From Chlorobiota bacterium (GTDB taxonomy: Bacteria > Bacteroidota > Bacteroidia > Bacteroidales > B39-G9): a stretch of DNA of 13,234 bases. The position numbers were made by a program, and so were the translations under genes. A model generated the notes under the pieces. That model saw only the letters and a list, made by a program, of their open reading frames with translations. It searched no databases and was not told where the DNA came from. Below are positions 1 to 8,033 of the stretch, one piece after another; positions within the stretch are counted from its first letter, which is position 1; each line of letters opens with the position of its first letter. The stretch covers positions 1-13,234 of the forward strand of contig DAOVJU010000030.1 in NCBI GenBank assembly GCA_030632095.1. The letters are read 5' to 3'.

Positions 1-1118
1 GAATAATCGTTGCCTTTATCAATTCCGCGAACTATCCAGACAACTTTCTTTGTCATGCTTTCTAAAGCATACCAGGTTGAATTGACATTAGTTGCTTTTG
101 AGTCATTTATAAAATCGATCCCATGTACCCGTACCACTGGCTCAAGCCGGTGCTCAACCCCCTTGAAATCTAATAAGGATTCTCTGATAACTTCTTTTCT
201 GATCGAAAGAACCTGAGCAGCAATTCCTGCTGCCATAGAATTGTATGTGTTGTGTTTGCCTAGCAAAGCTAATTCGTATATATTCATCTTTAATGATTGA
301 TTTTTATATTTAATATTTATCATATTGTCTTCTATGAATGCTCCCTGGTATTGGATATCTTTTAAGGAAAAAGGCAACTGCTCTGATTTGATTTTCCTTT
401 TCTTTATTTCTTCTGTTATTACCTTATCATCAGCACAGTAAATAAATTTTTCATTTGCAGTATGATTGTTAATAATCCTGAATTTTGAATTAATATACTT
501 TTGAAAATCATTATCGTATCTATCTAAATGGTCAGGTGTAATATTCATTAGAATAGCTACTTCTGCTTTGAAATCATACATACCATCTAACTGAAAGCTG
601 CTTATTTCAATCACATAACAATCATGTTCTCTTTCAGCGACCTGGTAAGCAAAACTATATCCGACATTACCAGCTAAACCAACATTTAACCCGGCATTTT
701 TAAGTATTTCATAAGTCATAAATGCTGTTGTGGTTTTCCCATTACTTCCTGTTATACATATTTTAACAGCTTCAGTAAATTCTGCTGCAAACTCCAGTTC
801 TGAAATAATTTTTACTTCTTTTTCCCTTAGCTTCTTAATAATTGGAACATCATCACTAATACCCGGGCTTTTTATAACCAGTTTTGTATTAAGGATTATT
901 TTTTCGTTATGTTTTCCCTCTTCATATTCAATTTTATATTCCTCCAGTTTCTCTTTGTATTTAGCTTGAATTATACCAGAATCAGATACAAAAACATTAA
1001 ATCCTTTTTTCTTAGCAAGAATTGCAGAGCCAAAACCACTTTCACCAGCACCAAGGACAACAACTTTTTTACCGCCGTTCACATAATTTTTATTATATGT
1101 TTCTTTTCTTTCAGTCAC
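1..1118 (-). CDS. murD: UDP-N-acetylmuramoyl-L-alanine--D-glutamate ligase (MurD), 3'-truncated by window edge
   Basis: Cytoplasmic Mur ligase that adds D-glutamate to UDP-MurNAc-L-Ala using ATP. About 372 residues are visible; the family is usually near 450, so roughly the last 75 lie beyond the left edge. Visible in order: N-terminal Rossmann-like start VVVLGAGESG (residues 19-28), P-loop TGSNGKTT (123-130), then ISSFQLD and NITPDHLDRY of the central domain, and VEHRLE plus FINDSKATN opening the C-terminal domain. The start is taken as GTG at 1118-1116, because no in-frame ATG exists between the mraY stop and the first conserved strand; a second GTG 12 codons later (1082-1080) is the alternative. 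The gene follows mraY after two tandem stops and one codon, so it is surely co-transcribed. Oddity: the expected GG before xDKG reads R-G here (Arg codon at 27-29). Identity is certain; the exact start is not. Confidence 0.95.
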   Translation of the reverse strand, partial: MTERKETYNKNYVNGGKKVVVLGAGESGFGSAILAKKKGFNVFVSDSGIIQAKYKEKLEEYKIEYEEGKHNEKIILNTKLVIKSPGISDDVPIIKKLREKEVKIISELEFAAEFTEAVKICITGSNGKTTTAFMTYEILKNAGLNVGLAGNVGYSFAYQVAEREHDCYVIEISSFQLDGMYDFKAEVAILMNITPDHLDRYDNDFQKYINSKFRIINNHTANEKFIYCADDKVITEEIKKRKIKSEQLPFSLKDIQYQGAFIEDNMINIKYKNQSLKMNIYELALLGKHNTYNSMAAGIAAQVLSIRKEVIRESLLDFKGVEHRLEPVVRVHGIDFINDSKATNVNSTWYALESMTKKVVWIVRGIDKGNDY

Positions 1119-1124
1119 TTCTTA

Positions 1125-2369
1125 TTACCTTATTTTAAGTGTTACAACAGTTACAACAGCCAGGATAATAGCAACTATCCAAAACCTTGTTACTATCTTT
1201 GGTTCGGTATGTCCTTTTTTCTGATAATGATGATGCAAAGGGGACATTAAAAAAATCCGCCTGCCCTCTCCATATTTTTTTCGTGTATATTTAAAGTAGC
1301 TTACTTGTAACATAACAGAAACATTTTCGGCAAAGAATATCCCACAGAGTATCGGGATCAATAATTCTTTTCTGATAATAATAGCAAATACAGCTATTAT
1401 GCCCCCAATAGCAAGACTTCCCGTATCACCCATGAATACCTGGGCCGGGTACGAATTATACCACAGGAAACCAATTGTAGCTCCTATGAATGCACTTACA
1501 AATATTACAAGTTCGCCAGTATATGGAATATAAAGTATATTTAAATAGTCTGCATAAATCAGGTTACCAGATACATAAGCTAAGACACCCAAGGTTGCTC
1601 CATTAATAGCAGAAACACCTGTTGCAAGGCCATCCAGCCCATCAGTCATATTGGCTCCATTAGAAACTGCTGCTATAATGAAAATTACTGCTAGAATAAA
1701 AACAATCCACGCGTATTTTTGGCTTTTCTCCCCTAAAAAAGCAATCAGGTATGCATAATCGAATTCATTATTTTTAAAGAATGGGATGGTTGTTTTTGTA
1801 GATTTGCTTTCAACAATGGTATAATTACGAGTTGTTTTTACATCATTGCTTTCAATTATTTCTTCGGCACTTTGGGTATCGCTGAATATTTTTTCCCGGA
1901 TAACTACATCTTCATTCAAATAAAGTGTTAAGCCAACGATAACCCCCAATGAAATTTGACCAATTAACTTGAATTTTCCTGCAAGGCCCCGCTTGTCTTT
2001 TTTAAAGACTTTAATATAATCATCAAGAAACCCGACAAATCCTAACCAAACGGTTGTAATCAACATTAATATAACATAAACATTGCCCAGGTCTCCAAAC
2101 AATAGTGTAGGTATTAATATAGATGCAAGAATAATTAAACCTCCCATTGTTGGAGTACCAACTTTTAAATTTTCGCCTTCAAGACCAAGATCTCTAGCTT
2201 CATCACCAATCTGGTATTTTCTTAAAAGGTTAATTATTCTTTTTCCATAGATAAGGGAAATCAATAAGGATGTAATCACCGCTAATGCAGAACGAAAAGA
2301 AATATATTGAAACATACCAGCTCCAGGCACATTTAATTTATCAAGGTATTCAAATATGTATGTTAACAT
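1125..2369 (-). CDS. mraY: Phospho-N-acetylmuramoyl-pentapeptide-transferase (MraY)
   Basis: Integral membrane enzyme that transfers phospho-MurNAc-pentapeptide from UDP to undecaprenyl phosphate, giving lipid I. The 414 residues contain the family's catalytic and Mg-binding motifs: GFLDDYIK (D116, D117), NMTDGLDG (240-247), VFMGDTGS (D315) and SPLHHHYQKKG (376-386). Multiple hydrophobic segments are evident, for example near 28-42, 77-91, 98-113, 136-150, 219-236, 286-303, 320-345 and 395-411. It is about 50 residues longer than the E. coli enzyme. The extra length is a hydrophilic stretch around 152-205, between two membrane helices and likely periplasmic, which I recall as usual for Bacteroidota. 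The ATG lies one base after the murE stop, implying translational coupling. The product feeds MurG, encoded outside this window. Confidence 0.97.
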   Translation of the reverse strand: MLTYIFEYLDKLNVPGAGMFQYISFRSALAVITSLLISLIYGKRIINLLRKYQIGDEARDLGLEGENLKVGTPTMGGLIILASILIPTLLFGDLGNVYVILMLITTVWLGFVGFLDDYIKVFKKDKRGLAGKFKLIGQISLGVIVGLTLYLNEDVVIREKIFSDTQSAEEIIESNDVKTTRNYTIVESKSTKTTIPFFKNNEFDYAYLIAFLGEKSQKYAWIVFILAVIFIIAAVSNGANMTDGLDGLATGVSAINGATLGVLAYVSGNLIYADYLNILYIPYTGELVIFVSAFIGATIGFLWYNSYPAQVFMGDTGSLAIGGIIAVFAIIIRKELLIPILCGIFFAENVSVMLQVSYFKYTRKKYGEGRRIFLMSPLHHHYQKKGHTEPKIVTRFWIVAIILAVVTVVTLKIR

Positions 2370-2370
2370 A

Positions 2371-3825
2371 TTAGTTAATGTTTAAATATTCTTTTAATAT
2401 TTCTATATCGTCAAAAGGGTATTTAATCCCTTTAATTTCCTGACATGTTTCATGTCCTTTCCCTGCTACAAGAATAATATCACCTTTGCCTGCCAGCATG
2501 CATGCAGTTTTAATGGCTTGTTTTCTATCAACTATTGACAATAATTTACTGTTCCTGTCTGAAATTCCAGCCTCCATATCTTTTAAAATTTCCAGCGGAT
2601 CTTCATCTCTCGGATTATCAGAAGTTAAAATCAATCTATCGGATAAATCATATGCATATCTGGCCATTAGCGGTCTTTTATCCTTATCACGGTTACCTCC
2701 GGCTCCCACAACTGTTATTATTTGCTGTGCTCCCTTTCTTATCCCTTTAATTGTTTGCAATACATTGTTTAACGCATCCGGAGTATGTGCATAATCAACA
2801 ATACCAGTAATACTTTTATTGTTCCTAACAGTTTCGAACCTTCCTCTTACAGGCCTGAGCTTACTTATTTCTGTTAAAACATAGTTTTTCTCTTTTCCAA
2901 GCAGTATAGCTATAGCATAAACAGCCAATAAATTTGATACATTAAAATCACCTATAAAACTAGACCAGACATCAATGTTATCAAATTGAAGCATCGTACC
3001 ATCAAAATGATGCTCCAGTATTTTGCATTTGAAATCGGCCATGGTTTTAAGCGCAAAACTTTTTTTCTGTGCTTTTGTATTTTGCAACATTACCATAGCA
3101 TTTTTATCATCATAGTTTACCAATGCAAAAGCTTCATGTCCCAACTCATCAAAAAAAGCCTTTTTAGCTGCTATATAATCCTTATATGTTTTATGATAAT
3201 CAAGATGATCATGTGAAATATTGGTGAACACGGCACCATCAAATGCCAGCGCATGAATTCTTTTTTGATCAACTGCATGAGAACTCACCTCTATAAAACA
3301 GTATTCACAACCCTCATTAACCATTTGGCGCAATAAGCTGTTTATTTGAACAGTATCTGGTGTTGTATGTGTTGCTTCTATTCGTTTATCATCAATGTAA
3401 TTTTCAACGGTTGATAATAATCCCGATTTATGTCCAAATAACTTAAATAACTGATAAAGTAAAGTTGCAATAGTTGTTTTACCGTTTGTTCCTGTAATAC
3501 CAATTAATGTTATATTTTCAGAAGGTTTTTTAAAAAAATTCGAAGCAATTCCGGCAAGTTCTTTCTTTGCATCATTCACCTTAACATAAGTAACTTTCTC
3601 ATTAATGTGTTGAGGTAATTCTTCACAAACAACAGCAACTGCCCCTTTTTTTACAGCATTATCAATGTAATTGTGTCCGTCAACCTGTGTCCCTCTGAAA
3701 GCAACAAAAAGAGACCCAACTGAAACTTTTCTGGAATCAAATTCAACGCTATTTATAGTTAAATCAATTTCTCCAATTAATTGGATATATGATACTCCTG
3801 TTAATATGTTATTTAATTCAATCAC
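2371..3825 (-). CDS. murE: UDP-N-acetylmuramoyl-L-alanyl-D-glutamate--2,6-diaminopimelate ligase (MurE)
   Basis: Cytoplasmic ATP-dependent ligase that adds the third amino acid to the peptidoglycan stem peptide. At 484 residues it has normal family length. Seen: an N-terminal UDP-binding domain (about 20-85), P-loop TGTNGKTT (111-118), TTPDT (154-158), EVSSHA (179-184), FTNISHDHLDYH (200-211), the Lys expected to be carbamylated in AAKK (about 221), GRFE (328-331), VDYAHTPD (343-350), DNPR (403-406) and GKGHE (455-459). DNPR is the signature of the meso-diaminopimelate-specific enzymes, so a DAP-type peptidoglycan is inferred. The start is GTG (3825-3823), 12 bases after the ftsI stop and in the same frame, with TGA and TAA in tandem between them; a weak purine stretch AAAGAGAA precedes it. 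murF does not follow; mraY does, after one base. Confidence 0.97.
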   Translation of the reverse strand: MIELNNILTGVSYIQLIGEIDLTINSVEFDSRKVSVGSLFVAFRGTQVDGHNYIDNAVKKGAVAVVCEELPQHINEKVTYVKVNDAKKELAGIASNFFKKPSENITLIGITGTNGKTTIATLLYQLFKLFGHKSGLLSTVENYIDDKRIEATHTTPDTVQINSLLRQMVNEGCEYCFIEVSSHAVDQKRIHALAFDGAVFTNISHDHLDYHKTYKDYIAAKKAFFDELGHEAFALVNYDDKNAMVMLQNTKAQKKSFALKTMADFKCKILEHHFDGTMLQFDNIDVWSSFIGDFNVSNLLAVYAIAILLGKEKNYVLTEISKLRPVRGRFETVRNNKSITGIVDYAHTPDALNNVLQTIKGIRKGAQQIITVVGAGGNRDKDKRPLMARYAYDLSDRLILTSDNPRDEDPLEILKDMEAGISDRNSKLLSIVDRKQAIKTACMLAGKGDIILVAGKGHETCQEIKGIKYPFDDIEILKEYLNIN

Positions 3826-3837
3826 TCGTTCTCTTTA

Positions 3838-5952
3838 TCAAATTAGGGTTAACACTATTTCTTCACCTTTTCTTGCTTTTGTTCCTGGATGTATTGATTG
3901 AGATACAATTGACCCACGGCCTTTTATCACTACATACAAACCTTGCATTTCGAGTATGGGAACCGCATCTTTCACGCCCATTCCTTTAACATTTGGAACT
4001 ATACCGGTTTTAACATACCTGTTATTTAATTCTATCACACTGTCTTTTGCAGTTGTAACCACCCAGTTTGATTTAATATTTGATGCTATTGTTTCTACCC
4101 CTAAATTATCGAGCACGTATTTAAGTTCATCCAGGTTCCCGTTTTTTGAATATGGGGCTTCATGTTCTAATTCCTTCTCTTCATTATTTAAAGCTGCAAG
4201 CATATTAAGACTTGTCGCGTATACTTTGTCTGAAATTTCTTTAAATACCGGCCCGGCAACACTGTTTCCGTAATATTCATGGTTTGATGGTGAATTAATA
4301 ATCACTATGCATGAATATTCTGGTTTTTCAGCCGGAAAATAACCAACAAAAGATGCCTGGTAGCTTATCTTGTTTTTATATTTATATCCATATTTTTTAT
4401 TGGCTATTTGCGCTGTACCTGTTTTACCCGCAATTTTATAATGGCTGTTTTTTAGATTTATGGCAGTTCCATTTTCCACAACGCCTTCAAGAAGTATTTG
4501 AGCTTTTTTTATTGTACTTTTTGAACAGATTGATGGATTAATTACCTCAGTTTTAAATTCCTTTACAATATCACCATGATATCTTATCGCTTTAACAAAT
4601 TTTGGCTTGACCATTTTACCATTGTTTGCCACAGCATTGTAAAAAGTAAGTATTTGCAAAGGGGTTAATTGAACTTCATAACCATAAGCCATTTGAGGCA
4701 AAGTTATTCCTGACCATAATGTGTCGCCAGGATATTTAATGTAAGGTTTTCCTTCACCACGAATTTCTATCCCAAGACGCTCATTAAGGTTCATCCTGTA
4801 TAACCTGGCAACAAATTTCTTCTCATTATCATAATAATACCGGGTAATGATTTTTGTCATAGCTACATTAGATGATACTTCAAATGCACGTTTGACTGTT
4901 ATCTTTCCATGTCCCCCGTTTTTATGATTACTGTCTTTTATTGGATGTCCATGAAACTTAACAACACCATCACCAGTATCTATGCTATCATTTAAATCAA
5001 CAAATTTGTCTTCCAATGCAACCATTAAGGTTGCCAATTTAAATGTTGATCCCGGTTCAGTGCTTTCACCAATAGCATAATTGTAATCTTCTACATAATT
5101 TCCTTTTTTATTCAATGACAAATTCGCAATGGCTTTAATTTCACCCGATTCAACTTCCATTAAAACCACTGTACCATGACTTGCATTATGCTTTCTAAGC
5201 TGGCTTTCAAGGGCAGTCTGTGCAACATCCTGAATATTAACATCAATAGTTGTAATAATATCTTTACCATGTTGTGGGTCAACTTCGTTCCCGTCACTAA
5301 TTGGGATCCAAACATTACCTGAAAGTTTTTGTATTCTTCGTACACCCTGCTTCCCATTTAAATCTTCGTCATAGGCCCCTTCAATTCCTACAATATTTCC
5401 CGACTTGTTCAGGTTTCCTATAGTCCTGAAAGCAAGGTTTACAAAGGGATGAATGCGTTTGTATTCTTCAAGATATATAAATCCACCCTTATATTGACCT
5501 AATCGAAAAATTGGGAATTGTTTTAATTCTTTTAATTGCAAGTAATTTACTTTACGTTTTATTAAATAATAGCGACTTCCATGATACCGTGCACTCACAA
5601 GTTCACGTTTGTATTGTTGCTTCGATTTATCATTAAAAAGCTTTGATAAATGGTAGGATAATGAGTCTACATTATTATTAAATATTTCATCTGTCAATGC
5701 TTCACTTTTCATATCCATTCTTATCTCATAGTATGGTATAGAAGTTGCTAATAATCGCCCATCTTCAGCACAAATGTCACCCCGGTTGGGCGGAATAATA
5801 ATTTCACTTGTAGTTAGCGTGTTTGCCTTATTCCATTTTTCCCGCTCAAAATACTGGAGGTATATTATTCTTCCTATAATGACAAGTCCAAACAGAACTA
5901 TTCCAAAATACAATAGTCCGATTCTCCACAATATGTCCGTTTTAACTTTCAT
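3838..5952 (-). CDS. ftsI: Septal peptidoglycan transpeptidase, class B PBP with C-terminal PASTA domain (FtsI/PBP3 type)
   Basis: Division-specific D,D-transpeptidase that cross-links septal peptidoglycan. The 704 residues show a short cytoplasmic start, one transmembrane helix (about 11-31), and the class B PBP dimerisation region starting with PPNRGDI (54-60) and including GIEGAYDEDLNG (189-200). The transpeptidase domain follows with all three active-site motifs: STFK (302-305, nucleophile Ser302), SSN (360-362) and KTGT (510-513). After an Asn/Lys/Glu-rich linker (about 585-645), the C-terminus from IVPNVKGMGVKDA (651-663) to residue 704 looks like one PASTA domain. PASTA-tailed FtsI is, from memory, common in Bacteroidota and Firmicutes (SpoVD/Pbp2x) but absent from E. 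coli FtsI. The gene lies 7 bases after ftsL and 12 before murE, the standard dcw position. The ATG start fits the usual short N-terminus. Confidence 0.96.
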   Translation of the reverse strand: MKVKTDILWRIGLLYFGIVLFGLVIIGRIIYLQYFEREKWNKANTLTTSEIIIPPNRGDICAEDGRLLATSIPYYEIRMDMKSEALTDEIFNNNVDSLSYHLSKLFNDKSKQQYKRELVSARYHGSRYYLIKRKVNYLQLKELKQFPIFRLGQYKGGFIYLEEYKRIHPFVNLAFRTIGNLNKSGNIVGIEGAYDEDLNGKQGVRRIQKLSGNVWIPISDGNEVDPQHGKDIITTIDVNIQDVAQTALESQLRKHNASHGTVVLMEVESGEIKAIANLSLNKKGNYVEDYNYAIGESTEPGSTFKLATLMVALEDKFVDLNDSIDTGDGVVKFHGHPIKDSNHKNGGHGKITVKRAFEVSSNVAMTKIITRYYYDNEKKFVARLYRMNLNERLGIEIRGEGKPYIKYPGDTLWSGITLPQMAYGYEVQLTPLQILTFYNAVANNGKMVKPKFVKAIRYHGDIVKEFKTEVINPSICSKSTIKKAQILLEGVVENGTAINLKNSHYKIAGKTGTAQIANKKYGYKYKNKISYQASFVGYFPAEKPEYSCIVIINSPSNHEYYGNSVAGPVFKEISDKVYATSLNMLAALNNEEKELEHEAPYSKNGNLDELKYVLDNLGVETIASNIKSNWVVTTAKDSVIELNNRYVKTGIVPNVKGMGVKDAVPILEMQGLYVVIKGRGSIVSQSIHPGTKARKGEEIVLTLI

Positions 5953-5959
5953 TAATCAA

Positions 5960-6328
5960 TTAGTCATCTTTTAAAATAATTTTCTTTGGTGGTTCTGTTG
6001 ATTCCTCCAATTCCAAACCTTTTTCCTTAACTAGTTTTGCTACTTCTGATTGTTTACTCATATACATGAGCTGAGATTTAGTTGTAATTGATTCTGACCT
6101 TAAATCTTTCTGCTCTACCTGGAATTTTGTAACTTTTCTTTTAATTTTTTCAGCATGGTACCTGTTTCCAGTGTAGATCAATGCAAGAAAAGTCAGGAAA
6201 AATATGTAAGGAAATTGCTTAACTACGTTTTCTCTAATAAGTAAACTTCCATCAAGTACATCTTTAAATGAACCTTTCTTCTGGCTCTTTTTTGATTCTT
6301 CTATGTCAATAAATTCCTGATCGCTCAT
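5960..6328 (-). CDS. ftsL: FtsL-like bitopic cell division protein
   Basis: Small divisome scaffold protein, 122 residues: a charged cytoplasmic tail (1-37, rich in Lys, Ser and Glu), one hydrophobic segment (about 39-54, FPYIFFLTFLALIYTG), then a periplasmic helical region (55-108) with heptad-like hydrophobic spacing expected to form a coiled coil, and a short acidic/basic tail. Sequence conservation of FtsL is poor, so the call rests mainly on topology, size and position between rsmH and ftsI, where FtsL sits in nearly all dcw clusters. By family knowledge it would pair with an FtsB-like coiled-coil protein and activate the FtsW/FtsI synthase. An 85-base gap separates it from rsmH, the loosest junction in the cluster; that gap has no TAnnTTTG promoter match on this strand. 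Confidence 0.88.
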   Translation of the reverse strand: MSDQEFIDIEESKKSQKKGSFKDVLDGSLLIRENVVKQFPYIFFLTFLALIYTGNRYHAEKIKRKVTKFQVEQKDLRSESITTKSQLMYMSKQSEVAKLVKEKGLELEESTEPPKKIILKDD

Positions 6329-6413
6329 TTTTTACTTCTTGCTTCTATTTTAACTGTTTTGTGATTGAGTTTACTTTATTTTTTTATTGAAATGATTTAA
6401 TGCTATAATGATT

Positions 6414-7310
6414 TTATCTTTTCTCAGCTATTCTTAACTTAGCACTTCTGGCCCTGTTATTTCTTTTTATTTCATCTTCACCGGGAATAATTACTTTTCT
6501 GTTTACTTGCTGAAAAGGTGAAATAACATTTCCATAGAAATCTTTCTCAAGCTTACCATCAAATTTGCCCGACTTAATGTAATTCTTCACCAACCTGTCT
6601 TCTAATGAATGGTAAGTAATTACAACTAATCGCCCTCCTGGTTTTAAAGCTTTACTAGTATTAAGTAATGTTTCTTTTAAAACGTTCAACTCGTTATTTA
6701 CTTCAATTCGTAAAGCCTGAAAAACCCTGGCCAGGTATTTATGTTCCGAATGTTTAGGGATTTCAGCAGATATTGCTTCTATAAAATTCTCAATTGTTTT
6801 GATAGGAGCTTTATCTCTGTGATTTACAATGGTTTTTACAAGCCGGTATACATTTTTTATTTCACCATATTCTTTGAAAACCCTTACTAAATCCTCACTT
6901 CCATATTTATTCAGGACCTGTTCTGCCGTTAATTCAGAGTTTTGATCCATTCGCATATCAAGCTTACCATCAAAACGGAATGAAAACCCTCTGTTTGCAA
7001 CATCAAAGTGATGTGATGAAACTCCCAAATCAGCAAGTATTCCATCAACCTTACTTACTTTATAATACCTTAAAAAATTTCGAAAGAACTTAAAATTACT
7101 TTGTATAAATAAAAAATTATTCTCTCTGAATTCATTCTGTTCTGCCTCGACATCCTGGTCAAAGCTTATCAGCCTGCCCTTTCTTAACCTTTTTAAAATC
7201 TCCCAGGAATGTCCTCCCCCGCCAAATGTTAAATCCACATAAATACCATCAGGTTTAATGTTCAATCCATTAATACTTTCTTTTAAAAGAACTGGTATGT
7301 GGTACTCCAT
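6414..7310 (-). CDS. rsmH: 16S rRNA (cytosine(1402)-N(4))-methyltransferase (RsmH/MraW)
   Basis: SAM-dependent methylase that modifies N4 of C1402 in the decoding centre of 16S rRNA. At 298 residues it is typical. Motifs: HIPVLLKE at the N-terminus (4-11), SAM-binding DLTFGGGGHS (26-35), DQD (51-53), ILADLGVSSHHFD (91-103), RGFSFRFDG with LDMRMD (107-122), the helical domain around 130-200, VFQALRIEVNNEL (196-208), and YHSLEDRLVK (233-242), which includes the conserved HSLEDR segment. The C-terminus NNRARSAKLRIAEK (284-297) is the conserved family ending. Its ATG overlaps the mraZ stop in a TAATG arrangement (one shared base), so translation is coupled to mraZ. Confidence 0.98.
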   Translation of the reverse strand: MEYHIPVLLKESINGLNIKPDGIYVDLTFGGGGHSWEILKRLRKGRLISFDQDVEAEQNEFRENNFLFIQSNFKFFRNFLRYYKVSKVDGILADLGVSSHHFDVANRGFSFRFDGKLDMRMDQNSELTAEQVLNKYGSEDLVRVFKEYGEIKNVYRLVKTIVNHRDKAPIKTIENFIEAISAEIPKHSEHKYLARVFQALRIEVNNELNVLKETLLNTSKALKPGGRLVVITYHSLEDRLVKNYIKSGKFDGKLEKDFYGNVISPFQQVNRKVIIPGEDEIKRNNRARSAKLRIAEKR

Positions 7311-7777
7311 TATTCATCTATTTCATTTATCGGCCCGTCCATGATTTTTTCAGTTAACCGGGCAAATTCCTCATCATTCTCCACAATATTGTCATACAGT
7401 TCTTTTGCCCATACCTCAATTTTCCCGTCCTGCCCTGCAAGTACAACTTCCCTGGTTATTCCAACTTGTTCGAACAACCTTTTTGGAATTAACATCCTGT
7501 TATTACCATCAAGGATTATTTCTGCTGTTCCCTTGTAAAAACCACGTATGAACCGGTTATGTTCCTTATTATATGGATTTATTTTGCTCCGGATTATTTT
7601 ATTCTGCCTTTCCCATTCCTCTATTGGGTAAAGTACCAGGCATTTCTCGAAAAGATCTTTTTTTATTACAAATCTTTCATTGGCTAATGAAGACATTTGC
7701 TTTTTAAATGCAGAAGGAAACAAAATTCTCCCTTTTGCATCAGCTTTACAATTGAAATCTCCAATGAATAAATTCAT
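7310..7777 (-). CDS. mraZ: Transcriptional regulator MraZ
   Basis: DNA-binding regulator heading the dcw cluster; in E. coli it represses its own operon, and in Mycoplasma it is reported to activate. 155 residues, normal size, with two AbrB/MraZ-fold repeats. The first starts at FIGDFNCKADAKGRILFPSAF (about 4-24), matching the conserved D-x-KGR-x-x-PS/A-x-F signature; the second centres on NRMLIPKRLFEQ (92-103), followed by ITREVVLAGQDGKIEVW (109-125). The ATG at 7777 agrees with the usual short lead-in before G-x-F-x-x-x-x-D. Four phased GTGG[G/T] boxes lie 45-79 bases upstream, so autoregulation is very likely. The stop overlaps the rsmH start by one base. Confidence 0.97.
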   Translation of the reverse strand: MNLFIGDFNCKADAKGRILFPSAFKKQMSSLANERFVIKKDLFEKCLVLYPIEEWERQNKIIRSKINPYNKEHNRFIRGFYKGTAEIILDGNNRMLIPKRLFEQVGITREVVLAGQDGKIEVWAKELYDNIVENDEEFARLTEKIMDGPINEIDE

Positions 7778-7803
7778 GAAATTTTACTTTTTTTTCGAAT
7801 CAA

Positions 7804-7832
7804 TAAAAATATAGAAAAAATCCCACATTCAA
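7804..7832 (-). promoter_or_regulatory. Weak promoter candidate for the mraZ-led dcw operon
   Basis: On the minus strand, TTG at 7832-7830 lies 18 bases before TATTTTTA (7811-7804), close to the Bacteroidota TTG / TAnnTTTG pattern but lacking the final G. TATATTTT (7813-7806) is an overlapping alternative. If real, the -33 element would sit inside MraZ boxes 3-4, so bound MraZ would block polymerase. The match is imperfect in an AT-rich stretch, hence low confidence. Confidence 0.3.
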
Positions 7833-7856
7833 CCACTTCTACCCACTTTTTCCCAC
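7822..7856 (-). promoter_or_regulatory. MraZ operator: four GTGG[G/T] boxes at 10-bp spacing
   Basis: Read on the minus strand, GTGGG (7856-7852), GTGGG (7846-7842), GTGGT (7836-7832) and GTGGG (7826-7822) are separated by exactly 5 bases each, giving a 10-bp period, about one helical turn. Known MraZ sites are direct repeats of TGGG-type boxes with 5-base spacers in E. coli, and AAAGTGG[G/T] in Mycoplasma. The first box here reads AAAGTGGG. Box 3 is the only variant. Position just upstream of mraZ makes this its operator. Box phasing and sequence are seen; MraZ binding is inferred. Confidence 0.9.
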
Positions 7857-7929
7857 TTTGTTAATAACTTTTCAGAGGAGAGCTACATTGAACATTTATT
7901 AAGGAAGGAAAGTGTCATTCAGTCAACAT

Positions 7930-7956
7930 GAGACTAAGGTATTGATTCTTAGTTTC
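7930..7956 (+). repeat. Inverted repeat / stem-loop in the mraZ-glsA spacer
   Basis: GAGACTAAG (7930-7938) pairs with CTTAGTTTC (7948-7956) around a 9-base loop, giving nine pairs with one G-U if transcribed rightward. No strong U-tract follows on either strand, so it is not a convincing intrinsic terminator. It is a candidate operator or small-RNA stem. Confidence 0.45.
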
Positions 7957-8033
7957 TTAAATTACTCTCTAAGCATAATTATATGTTTAGGGAAAAACCT
8001 AAAAACCTGCGAGCTCTGCTTAAACCTCGAAGG

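Noticed and set aside
909..1250. Plus-strand open frame over the murD/mraY junction
   Set aside because: It lies antisense to two certain genes, has a low-complexity Phe/Ser-rich composition and carries no recognisable motif.
5160..5357. 65-codon minus-strand frame inside ftsI
   Set aside because: Alternate frame within the transpeptidase coding sequence; the ftsI frame carries intact motifs, so this is a shadow.
6329..6413. Internal promoter in the rsmH-ftsL gap
   Set aside because: No TTTG-type element exists on the minus strand in this 85-base gap, so it is treated as an untranslated spacer within the operon.
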